This document shows positions 1 to 5,531 of a DNA stretch of 64,000 bases, piece after piece. Each line of letters opens with the position of its first letter. Within the stretch, counting starts at the first letter, position 1. The position numbers and the translations under genes are program-made. This stretch comes from Flavobacterium sp. ov086 (GTDB lineage Bacteria > Bacteroidota > Bacteroidia > Flavobacteriales > Flavobacteriaceae): assembly GCF_900187965.1 (NCBI RefSeq), contig NZ_FZNL01000012.1:1-64000 (forward strand). The letters run 5' to 3'. A model generated the notes under the pieces. That model saw only the letters and a program-made list of their open reading frames with translations, did not search any database and was not told the DNA's origin.

Positions 1-94
1 CTGAACACAACGAAGTTTAAACTCATAATTATATTTTACTTTTCTTTCCATAAAAATGCCCCCAAATAGTGTCTAACTTTTTGGGGGCAGTTCA
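1..94. mobile_element. Right end of an IS3-like element (partial)
   Basis: The stretch at 70-94 reads TGTCTAACTTTTTGGGGGCA followed by GTTCA. Its complement begins TGAACTGCCCCCAAAAAGTT, which resembles the terminal inverted repeat of many IS3/IS150-group elements in Bacteroidota. A matching GCCCCCAAA at 58-66 can form a hairpin with it, so a plain terminator is an alternative. The rest of the element would lie left of the window; no transposase motif is visible here. Confidence 0.4.
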
Positions 95-139
95 CCCATT
101 GCGCATTTTATATATAAGAAATTCTATTATCGAAGAATA

Positions 140-322
140 TTATTTCCCTTTCAACAACTTTTCTAAATATTCAATCTTTTCTTTTTCAGACTGAACCAAA
201 CGTTCGTAAAGCTCAACAACTTTATCAAGAGGATTGAAAGTACAATTATTGTTTGGACCATTTATTTGACCATTACTCGCACTATTGTCATAAAAGTTAT
301 TGAAATAATTAAAAATGGCTTA
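140..322 (-). pseudogene. Truncated C-terminal remnant of a regulator-like gene
   Basis: An open minus-strand frame of 59 codons lies between two stops and has no start codon. It ends in a charged helical segment reading VVELYERLVQSEKEKIEYLE followed by KLLKGK. Tails of this kind (LYERLL..EKEKI..LEKLL) are common at the C-terminus of short XRE-family helix-turn-helix regulators in Flavobacteria. The DNA-binding half is missing. It lies next to a probable IS end, which fits truncation by insertion or deletion. The regulator identity is an inference from the tail only. Confidence 0.45.
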
Positions 323-363
323 GTGAGGTAAGCAAATCAAAAATAAAGAAAAAGCGTAAATGA

Positions 364-1239
364 TTAATGTTCGATCACATTTTCAACAGGTTTCGGTCCG
401 CTTAAATCAGATTCTTTAGTTTTGACAAACTTCAAATAAATAAAATATTCAACAAAAGGAATAATCAGAAACAACAAGAAAAACAACAATTCATGTTTCA
501 GGATTTCTTTAAAGATATAATCTAAAACAGCTTGCAATTTGTGTCCTATTTCTGATTGAATCGAAAGTTCAATTCGTTGAGGTTCAATTTTATCTAATTT
601 TTGCAAAAGCGTTTTGAATTCTGTGTAATCAATATCTTTTACGTTTTTCATGTTGGCTTTATCGTCAACCACTTTCATAAAACCATATACGCACGCGCTG
701 TAAACTTCGGATTCATATTTTTTGAGCAAATACGAAGTCGACGAATTCTTAAAGTTATCTACAGAAGCGAAACCGCTATTATTTTGTTTGATATAAATTG
801 CCAAAGCTTCGGTCATGGATTTGCTCACATCTTCAGACGATTTGGATAACGTTTGAAGCGTATGCAGAAAATCTTTCTTCTCTTTTTCGGATGAAAATGT
901 AGTTCCAATAGTTTTCGAATAAATATTGGCGGTTATACTTTTATTCTCTGATTTCAATACCGAATGTACTCCGTAAAAAAGTCCAATCATCGAAAAGAAA
1001 TAAATAAAAACAACCATAAAATAGGGAATCCACAGTTTGGCAAACCAGTTGTAATATTTCTTGTCTCGGAAGAAAATGTTTTTTCGGTACAGGAAAACAT
1101 TAAAAACGATTCCCAGAATCAATCCCAGAACTATAAATAAAACAAGCCAAAAAATAAACCAGCCAATATTGGGTAAAATATATTGTTTCGATATTTCCCA
1201 AATTTCAGACCAGGCAATACTGTCGATGAATTCTTTCAT
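364..1239 (-). CDS. Hypothetical membrane protein, three predicted TM segments
   Basis: This 291-residue protein is not assigned to a family. Two strongly hydrophobic segments lie near the N-terminus (about residues 24-50, WFIFWLVLFIVLGLILGIVF, and 68-90, LWIPYFMVVFIYFFSMIGLF). A third lies near the C-terminus (about 247-270, LLFFLLFLIIPFVEYFIYL). Between them is a soluble stretch of about 150 residues rich in Lys, Ser and Glu with predicted helical character. The protein probably sits in the inner membrane. It stands alone between a gene remnant and a repeat-rich gap, with no visible operon partner. Function is unknown. Confidence 0.75.
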   Translation of the reverse strand: MKEFIDSIAWSEIWEISKQYILPNIGWFIFWLVLFIVLGLILGIVFNVFLYRKNIFFRDKKYYNWFAKLWIPYFMVVFIYFFSMIGLFYGVHSVLKSENKSITANIYSKTIGTTFSSEKEKKDFLHTLQTLSKSSEDVSKSMTEALAIYIKQNNSGFASVDNFKNSSTSYLLKKYESEVYSACVYGFMKVVDDKANMKNVKDIDYTEFKTLLQKLDKIEPQRIELSIQSEIGHKLQAVLDYIFKEILKHELLFFLLFLIIPFVEYFIYLKFVKTKESDLSGPKPVENVIEH

Positions 1240-1369
1240 ATTTTGATTTAAGTGTGATAAAAATAATCAAAACTTTCATTCAAACTAAAAGACTTAGAAA
1301 GTTTTCTTTAACTCGTTGGGTCTAATTCTTAAAAAAGATATTTAATACATATTTAAGCTTTTAGAAAAT

Positions 1370-1481
1370 AAAATCCGTTTTTATCAGCGTTTTCGCTTTA
1401 GCGAATCAGTAAAATCAGCGTCTAATTTTGACGCGGATAAAACAGATTTACTTCGTAAAAACGCGGATAAAAACGGATTTT
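1370..1481. repeat. Intergenic inverted repeat, 16-bp arms
   Basis: AAAATCCGTTTTTATC at 1370-1385 is the exact complement of GATAAAAACGGATTTT at 1466-1481. The interior contains related words (gcgaatcag, gcgtc, acgcggataaaac). Such 'cgcggataaaaacggat' repeats are common intergenic elements in Flavobacterium. No coding potential is seen inside. Confidence 0.75.
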
Positions 1482-1604
1482 TCTAATTACTTTCTTGATT
1501 AAAACTATTTTTCTATGTGTTAAAATTAATTAGACTTAATAATTTTTCTTTAACTATTTTTTAACAACAATGAGAGAAAAGGTATATTAATTCAAAAAAT
1601 ATAC

Positions 1605-1612
1605 TACATTTG
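1605..1612 (+). promoter_or_regulatory. Bacteroidota -7 box, TACATTTG
   Basis: TACATTTG fits the TAnnTTTG consensus. It sits about 28 bases upstream of a 29-codon ORF, and a strong terminator follows about 155 bases later. Together they define a transcript of about 180 nt. No clear TTG -33 element is at standard spacing. Confidence 0.5.
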
Positions 1613-1639
1613 CTCCCGAAATAAAAACAAAACATACAT

Positions 1640-1729
1640 ATGAACCTGTCAGCAATAAAAAATAACGATCGTTTAGTGGGATTTTATCCGACTAAAGACT
1701 CCGGGTGTAATATGTATTTTATGGAATAG
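1640..1729 (+). CDS. Possible 29-residue small ORF in a short transcript
   Basis: The ORF starts at an ATG within CATATG and encodes MNLSAIKNNDRLVGFYPTKD, then SGCNMYFME and a stop. It lies between a TAnnTTTG box (1605-1612) and an intrinsic terminator (about 1767-1796), so it forms a free-standing unit. No family is recognised. The transcript could instead be a small RNA with the ORF incidental. Conservation of the peptide reading frame would decide. Confidence 0.35.
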   Translation: MNLSAIKNNDRLVGFYPTKDSGCNMYFME

Positions 1730-1766
1730 AAGAGAAATTGTAGTTCGAAACTCAGCATAAATATAT

Positions 1767-1796
1767 AAAAGCGCCCTCATCAGGGCGCTTTTTTTG
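1767..1796 (+). terminator. Intrinsic terminator
   Basis: GCGCCCT (1771-1777), loop CATC, AGGGCGC (1782-1788), extended by flanking AA/TT pairs and followed by a run of seven T. It closes the short transcription unit that starts near 1618. Confidence 0.85.
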
Positions 1797-1805
1797 TTTT
1801 AGATA

Positions 1806-1895
1806 CACTTCTCCCGAAGCTTCGGGACGCTCAGTGTGACAAAATTGATCGCTCAGTGTGACAAAAAAGACATTTCGACTTCGCTCAATGTGACA
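1806..1895. repeat. Intergenic 'cgctcagtgtgaca' repeats
   Basis: The unit 'gctcagtgtgacaaaa' occurs twice, at about 1829 and 1851. A third variant, 'cgctcaatgtgacag', follows at about 1883. A CCCGAAGCTTCGGG palindrome at about 1806-1820 precedes them. These are typical short intergenic repeats of this genus. The remainder up to 2080 shows nothing else recognisable. Confidence 0.65.
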
Positions 1896-2142
1896 GAATA
1901 TGATAATAATTAACCGATAACTAAAAATAATTAAAAAAATAATTGACCAAATGTTTAATGACTAAACTAAATATTGAAATATAATCTTGAAAAGTAATCT
2001 GGTGATAAACAGTTATTTGATACAATTAAGGATCTGCATAAGTATGCGGACAGGGATTTTTATGATTTTAATATATGTTTAACTAATTGATTATCAGTAA
2101 AATAAATTCAAAAATGATTTGGATAATTGATTTTTTCGACAT

Positions 2143-2150
2143 TATCTTTG
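2143..2150 (+). promoter_or_regulatory. Bacteroidota promoter, TATCTTTG with upstream TTG
   Basis: TATCTTTG fits TAnnTTTG, with a TTG at 2119-2121 giving a 21-base spacer, within the usual range for this promoter class. It should drive the unit containing the 31-codon ORF at 2216 and ending at the hairpin near 2341-2366. Confidence 0.6.
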
Positions 2151-2215
2151 CCTCAGAAAATTTCAATAGAGAATTTCAAACAACAACGATTTCAAAATAT
2201 AATACAACATATAAA

Positions 2216-2311
2216 ATGGCTTTTAATAAAAACATATCTAACGAACAACTGCTAAACCCGAGCTCAGATCTTGGACGTTTAACAATACAGGTGCATCAAC
2301 GCAGGCAATAG
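2216..2311 (+). CDS. Possible 31-residue small ORF in a second short transcript
   Basis: The ORF encodes MAFNKNISNEQLLNPSSDLG, then RLTIQVHQRRQ and a stop. It starts about 65 bases below a well-spaced promoter and is followed by a hairpin with a T-run. The arrangement matches the unit at 1605-1796: promoter, short ORF, terminator. No homologue is recognised. It may be a leader peptide, a small antitoxin-like peptide or an incidental ORF in a small RNA. Confidence 0.35.
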   Translation: MAFNKNISNEQLLNPSSDLGRLTIQVHQRRQ

Positions 2312-2340
2312 GATAATTATATCGTATTAAATCTCATGAA

Positions 2341-2366
2341 GCACCTTTAACCGGGTGTTTTTTTTA
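2341..2366 (+). terminator. Weak intrinsic terminator
   Basis: GCACC (2341-2345) pairs with GGTGT (2354-2358) across an 8-base loop and is followed by a run of T. The stem is short, so confidence is moderate. Confidence 0.5.
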
Positions 2367-2381
2367 TGCCCAAAAATTAAG

Positions 2382-2451
2382 GATTCTGTATTTCAATTGG
2401 TAGAAGGGAGGTTAATTTACCTGGAATGAAGGTTCGAGTCCTTCCGGAATC
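2382..2451 (+). ncRNA. tRNA-like element 1 (degenerate)
   Basis: A cloverleaf can be drawn. The acceptor is GATTCTG (2382-2388) with CGGAATC (2445-2451), including one G-T pair. The D-arm is TTTC, loop AATTGGTA, GAAG. The T-arm is a perfect GAAGG, TTCGAGT, CCTTC (2428-2444). The anticodon arm is abnormal: only AGGT/ACCT pairs, around a 6-base loop, so no normal anticodon can be assigned. No CCA is encoded. A normal translating tRNA is unlikely; it is either a decayed tRNA or a tRNA-like RNA belonging to the RNA-repair genes downstream. Confidence 0.6.
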
Positions 2452-2472
2452 ACACGTTCTCTAGAAAGAACA

Positions 2473-2544
2473 GGCTCATTGGGGTTACTGGCTAACCTTC
2501 CCGATTGTCTCTCGGGAGAAACGGGTTCGACTCCCGTATGAGCC
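2473..2544 (+). tRNA. tRNA-like element 2, anticodon GUC (Asp-like)
   Basis: This is a complete cloverleaf. Acceptor: GGCTCAT (2473-2479) with ATGAGCC (2538-2544), perfect 7 bp. D-stem: GGTT...AACC. Anticodon stem: CCCGA/TCGGG with loop TTGTCTC, giving anticodon GTC at 2507-2509. T-arm: ACGGG, TTCGACT, CCCGT, perfect. The 3' end continues GC instead of CCA. It lies 21 bases after tRNA-like element 1. The GUC anticodon suggests Asp, but its body should be compared with the chromosomal tRNA-Asp, which lies outside this window. It may be a cognate substrate or decoy of the RNA-repair cassette. Confidence 0.65.
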
Positions 2545-2554
2545 GCTATTTTAA

Positions 2555-2745
2555 AGGTGCTAAGGTTCTGAGTTGCTAAGGTTCTGAGGTTCAAAGTTGC
2601 AGAGGTACAAAGGTTCAGAGGTAAAACTTTGCTCCCGATGCTTCGGGATTGCGACTTTGCGCGATTAATAAAAATAATACTAGCGCGCAATTTTCACGCA
2701 AAGTCGCAAAGAAAAATAAGGTTTGTGTCTTTGTGCCTTAGTGGC
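2555..2745. repeat. Degenerate 'gaggttcaaagttgcagaggt' / 'gactttgcg' repeats
   Basis: Several imperfect copies of 'gctaaggttctgag', 'gaggtacaaaggttcagaggt' and 'actttgcgcg' lie here, with a partly complementary 'cgcaaagtcgcaaag' and a CCCGATGCTTCGGGA palindrome at about 2635. These are low-information intergenic repeats; no gene is seen. Confidence 0.6.
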
Positions 2746-2765
2746 AAGACAAAACAAAACAAAAA

Positions 2766-2849
2766 CTGGGAAGATAACGGAGGTTGTTTACCCGCCTTGG
2801 ACGCGGGAGGTCACAGGTTCTCCCGATAGCTATCGGGACTGCTTCCCAG
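2766..2849 (+). ncRNA. tRNA-like element 3, Pro-like anticodon loop, T-loop insertion
   Basis: The acceptor is a perfect 8 bp (CTGGGAAG 2766-2773 with CTTCCCAG 2842-2849). The anticodon arm is CCCGC, CTTGGAC, GCGGG (2791-2807), giving a TGG anticodon. The T-arm starts normally (CACAGGTTC) but is then interrupted by the palindrome CCCGATAGCTATCGGG (2822-2837) before CTG. This palindrome resembles the CCCGA...TCGGG repeats nearby, so it looks like a repeat inserted into the T-loop. The D-arm is poor. A functional translating tRNA is unlikely; a structured repair-associated RNA or a pseudogene is more plausible. Confidence 0.55.
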
Positions 2850-2867
2850 ACAAAGAATTTTTTTTGA

Positions 2868-2990
2868 AGGTACAAAGATGCAGAGGTACAAAGATTCAAA
2901 GATAAAACTTTGCGACTCTGCACCTTTGCGCGAGATTAACAAAGTATAAATAAAGTTAGCGCCTTTGTGCCTTAGCAGCAAAACAACATT
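2868..2990. repeat. Second block of 'gaggtacaaag' / 'tttgcgactctgc' repeats
   Basis: This block carries another version of the repeat seen at 2555-2745 (tgcagaggtacaaagattcaaag, aaaactttgcgactctgcac, cctttgcgcgagatt). It separates tRNA-like element 3 from the RNA ligase gene. Nothing coding is seen. Confidence 0.55.
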
Positions 2991-3002
2991 AAATATTAAA
3001 AA

Positions 3003-3572
3003 ATGAAAAAGATAAGTACACTATTCGCTAAAGACCCAACGAATTTAGCACGAGTAATAGACAAGATAAATACTGAAAATGCTTGGGTAATAAGCGGTGA
3101 AGCCATTGCTACAAGAAAATTTGACGGAACATCTGTAGCGATTATTAATGGAGAATTGTTCAAACGATTTGATGCTAAAAAAGGACGTGCAATTCCGGCG
3201 AATGCGATTCCGTGTCAGGAAGCAGATTTGATTACAGGACATCACCCACACTGGGTAAAGTGCGATAGAACAAAAACTCAAGATAAATTTTTCTTCGAAG
3301 GATTTGATTCTTTAGATCCAAAAACAGATGGAACTTACGAATTGTGCGGACCAAAAGTGCAGGGAAATCCGGAGAAATTAGAGAAACATACTTTAATTAA
3401 ACACGGAAGCGAAGTACTTGATTTTGTAAACCTTGGATTTGATGACTTAAGAGAATTCTTGTCAGAGAATGATATCGAAGGAATTGTTTTCCACCATATT
3501 TCAGATGGTAGAATGTGCAAATTAAGAAAAACTGATTTCGGAATTAAACGCTTGGAATTAGAAGTAGTTTAA
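3003..3572 (+). CDS. RNA ligase, RLIG1/C12orf29-like nucleotidyltransferase
   Basis: This 189-residue protein carries the covalent nucleotidyltransferase motifs in order. Motif I is KFDG (39-42) with K39 as predicted adenylated lysine. Then come LFKRFD (about 52-57), GTYELCGPKVQGNPE (about 110-124, motif III region), IEGIVFHHISDG (motif IV) and CKLRKTDFGIK (motif V). The spacing and the words 'GTYEL.G..V.GNP', 'HG', 'IEGIVFH..DG' and 'K' match human RLIG1 as I remember it. Known members of the family join 5'-phosphate and 3'-OH RNA ends using ATP. It lies after three tRNA-like elements and before slipin, phosphoesterase and exonuclease genes, which supports RNA repair. It is shorter than human RLIG1 and looks like a minimal catalytic unit. 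Confidence 0.85.
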   Translation: MKKISTLFAKDPTNLARVIDKINTENAWVISGEAIATRKFDGTSVAIINGELFKRFDAKKGRAIPANAIPCQEADLITGHHPHWVKCDRTKTQDKFFFEGFDSLDPKTDGTYELCGPKVQGNPEKLEKHTLIKHGSEVLDFVNLGFDDLREFLSENDIEGIVFHHISDGRMCKLRKTDFGIKRLELEVV

Positions 3573-3579
3573 AAAGAGT

Positions 3580-3745
3580 CTTGCCACAAAGGCACAAAGG
3601 CACAAAGCCACAAAGGATTTTTACGAAATCAAATTAAAACTTTGTGAGTCTGCGACTTTGCGAGAGATCAACAAAGTATTGGAAAAAAATGTAGAGAGCA
3701 ATTTTCGCGCAAAGACGCAAAGACGCAAAGACGCAAAGGAAAAAG
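3580..3745. repeat. 'cacaaaggcacaaag' and 'gcaaagacgcaaagacgcaaag' repeats
   Basis: Short direct repeats: 'aggcacaa' units at 3590-3616 and 'acgcaaag' tandem units at 3714-3739, with 'ctgcgactttgcgagag' between. This is typical Flavobacterium intergenic repeat material between the ligase and ATP-grasp genes. Confidence 0.65.
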
Positions 3746-3806
3746 AATAAAATTTAAAATTAGCGTCTTCGTTGCAAATATGAAGTTTAATTTAAAAATA
3801 ATTATT

Positions 3807-4592
3807 ATGAAACAAGATTACAATAGAATAGCACTAGTTGGTATTGAACAGGAGGAATATGATATTATAAAAGCCAATTATTCAGGACATATTATTTGGC
3901 ATCAATCCATACCGAAAATCGTTGTAAAAGATGAGGTTCTTTACATGGAAAAAGCCAACGGAATTGGAATGTTACCGGTTGATAAAGTAGTTTATTACGG
4001 AATTTATGACAACGATTTTGATTTTATTTCTGGTTTAGCGATCTGGCGAGGAGCTTGTTATCCTAATGCCGCTGCGATGCTCGATTGCCGATTCAAAATA
4101 CCGTGTCTGGTAAAAGCTTTATCACATTCAAGATTTAGCGCCCCTCGCGGATTTATAAGTGCCGGCGCTTCGGTTACAGTATCGGATGATACGGTTGCAA
4201 AATGGGGAAACTGGCATTGTGGCGAAAACAAACATCGTTTTACAGGCGAATGGGAAAGTGAATTTACAGCAACTACAGAACCTTATTTTGAAGGCGAAGC
4301 AGTTCGTATCATGATTATTGGGGATGTTTATTGGCAAATTAAATTGGAAGGTGATTCTTGGTTAAAATCGATTCACCCTGATGATGCGGGATTTATGGAA
4401 GTTGATCCTGAGTTGCTTGCAGACACTTTGCATATTAAAAACACGTTGCAAATGGATATGATTGGGAATGATTATATCGTTGCAAAAGACGGAACTAAAT
4501 ATTTATTAGAAGTAAATCATATTCCTAATATAACCCGTTTTGAAGACGTTCGACAAGTCTATTTATCGACTGTAATCGAATGGATAAATTAA
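3807..4592 (+). CDS. ATP-grasp protein (RimK/glutathione-synthetase-like)
   Basis: The start is placed at MKQDYNRIALVGIEQEEY, because the nine upstream in-frame codons have no protein character; this gives 261 residues. The order fits a small ATP-grasp fold. An N-terminal Rossmann-like part (IALVGIEQEEYDIIKAN) precedes a central lid region. The C-terminal part has EGEAVRIMIIGDVYWQIKLE (nucleotide-binding strands) and KYLLEVNHIPNITRFE, where E and N of the ExN motif would bind Mg-ATP. Family members ligate a carboxylate to an amine or similar nucleophile; the substrate here cannot be told. It is co-oriented with the RNA ligase and slipin, so a role in the same RNA-repair cassette is inferred, not shown. 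Confidence 0.7.
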   Translation: MKQDYNRIALVGIEQEEYDIIKANYSGHIIWHQSIPKIVVKDEVLYMEKANGIGMLPVDKVVYYGIYDNDFDFISGLAIWRGACYPNAAAMLDCRFKIPCLVKALSHSRFSAPRGFISAGASVTVSDDTVAKWGNWHCGENKHRFTGEWESEFTATTEPYFEGEAVRIMIIGDVYWQIKLEGDSWLKSIHPDDAGFMEVDPELLADTLHIKNTLQMDMIGNDYIVAKDGTKYLLEVNHIPNITRFEDVRQVYLSTVIEWIN

Positions 4593-4603
4593 ATTATTTT
4601 ATG

Positions 4604-4624
4604 CTGCGCAGAATCACTGCGCAG
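4604..4624 (+). terminator. Perfect hairpin after the ATP-grasp gene
   Basis: CTGCGCAG, loop AATCA, CTGCGCAG forms an 8-bp stem 12 bases after the stop codon. It lacks a T-run, so it may be a processing or stability element rather than a strict intrinsic terminator. Confidence 0.5.
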
Positions 4625-4717
4625 TATAATTTGAATATTTGCTTAAGAAATAAAACAAGTTCTTTTATAGACTGAAAATCATCAAAGGAAACTTTGATTT
4701 ACAATATCAAACAAGTC

Positions 4718-4797
4718 CTGTTGCGTGTTTCTGTATAGCACCATTGTAGGGAACTTTTCGCGAAAGCGTATTATGTTTTTCTATGCAACTTGATTTG
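4718..4797 (+). ncRNA. Structured non-coding segment upstream of the permuted tRNA-like element
   Basis: TTGCGT (about 4721-4726) can pair with ATGCAA (about 4783-4788) and encloses a CTTT-TCGC-GAAAG hairpin at about 4754-4766. No ORF is present. It directly precedes the permuted tRNA-like element and may be part of the same transcript. The assignment is tentative. Confidence 0.3.
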
Positions 4798-4842
4798 GAG
4801 GTTTTTGGTTGTTTTCCAAAAAACAATCTCAATCTATTTGTT

Positions 4843-4924
4843 ATGGGTTCGAATCCCATTCGCAGCAATGCGATAACTCAATCGGGTAGAGTAGTAGAAA
4901 TCAGACTCAAAATCTGTTTTTTTA
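4843..4924 (+). ncRNA. Circularly permuted tRNA-like element
   Basis: The tRNA parts occur in swapped order. First comes a T-arm ATGGG, TTCGAAT, CCCAT (4843-4859), directly followed by a 3' acceptor strand TCGCA (4860-4864). After GCAA comes the matching 5' acceptor strand TGCGA (4869-4873). Then come a D-arm ACTC, AATCGGGTA-type loop, GAGT (4876-4892) and an anticodon arm CAGA, CTCAAAA, TCTG (4902-4916) with a CAA anticodon position. The anticodon stem can extend through AAA/TTT to about 4924. The permutation point lies in the variable-loop region. AATCTCA upstream (about 4825-4831) is complementary to TGAGATT at 4982-4988 and would close the molecule. It sits just upstream of the slipin gene, as expected for the tRNA-like RNA linked to Band-7 repair modules. 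Confidence 0.6.
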
Positions 4925-5215
4925 GAGACCATCACTCTTAAAAAGATGACCATTGAAAAAAAACTGATTTGTCTTTGTCAGTGAGATTTGGATTTGGGGA
5001 TCCAAAATTTCACACTCATGATAAAACCAGTGCGAACAGAAATGTATTTTGAAATACTCTTTTTCTTTTCAGTTTGATTGTTTTAGCGATTTTTTTAGAA
5101 TTTAGAATCGCTGTCACAAAATAGAATTACAAAACAATTAGCGTAAACAAACCACAAACTATTCGTCCGTTTTTCTCAGAGGAGAAAGATAATGAGGTTT
5201 TTTTATTTAAAAAGA
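4925..5215 (+). other. Non-coding stretch with hairpins between the tRNA-like element and slipin
   Basis: No ORF is convincing here. Potential structures are GTGA.ATTTGGAT with ATCCAAA.TTTCAC at about 4981-5012, GTATTT/AAATAC at about 5044-5057, and AGCGATT/AATCGCT at about 5085-5111. These may be the 3' part of the same non-coding transcript. No terminator with a clear T-run is seen. Confidence 0.35.
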
Positions 5216-5218
5216 GAG

Positions 5219-5530
5219 AAAAGAATATAGAATATAGAATATAGAAAATAGAAGCTAGAATATAGAAGCAAGATTGTTGAGACTAGAAAATTGGCTTGAG
5301 AAAAGAGACTTGAGAATAAAGATTATAGAAAATAGAACTAAGTTTTGACGGTTACAGAACTTGAAACTTGAAACAAAAATATAACTGAGTTTTTTGTGGG
5401 TTACGAAACATGAAACCAAAAAAACTTGAAACCAAAAATAAAGATTTTAGAAAATAGAAAATATAACTAAGTTTTTTAACGGTTACAAAACATGAAACAT
5501 GAAACCAAAAAAACTTGAAACAAAATATAA
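5219..5530. repeat. Degenerate 'agaatatagaa' and 'gttacaaaacatgaaaccaaaaa' repeats
   Basis: The first part is made of 'agaatat' and 'agaaaatag' units. The second part holds three related copies of a segment of about 60 to 70 bases reading 'taact(a/g)agttttt...ggttac(a/g)aaac(a/t)tgaaac...aaac'. The last copy runs into the slipin leader. For that reason the in-frame ATG at 5499 is judged to be repeat sequence, not the true start. Confidence 0.7.
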
Positions 5531-5531
5531 G

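Noticed and set aside
1..363. An intact transposase gene at the left edge
   Set aside because: Only an element end and a truncated unrelated frame are inside the window; no transposase catalytic motif is visible.
2412..2690. A 92-codon minus-strand ORF across the tRNA-like cluster
   Set aside because: It runs antisense through two cloverleaf structures and repeats; its composition reflects the repeated DNA and not a protein.
3714..3740. Short tandem 'acgcaaag' units as a CRISPR-like array
   Set aside because: Units are contiguous with no spacers and no cas genes are present.
5499..5531. Upstream in-frame start codons for the slipin gene
   Set aside because: They fall in a repeated 'acatgaaaccaaaaaaacttgaaac' segment found two to three times upstream, so this is non-coding repeat DNA.
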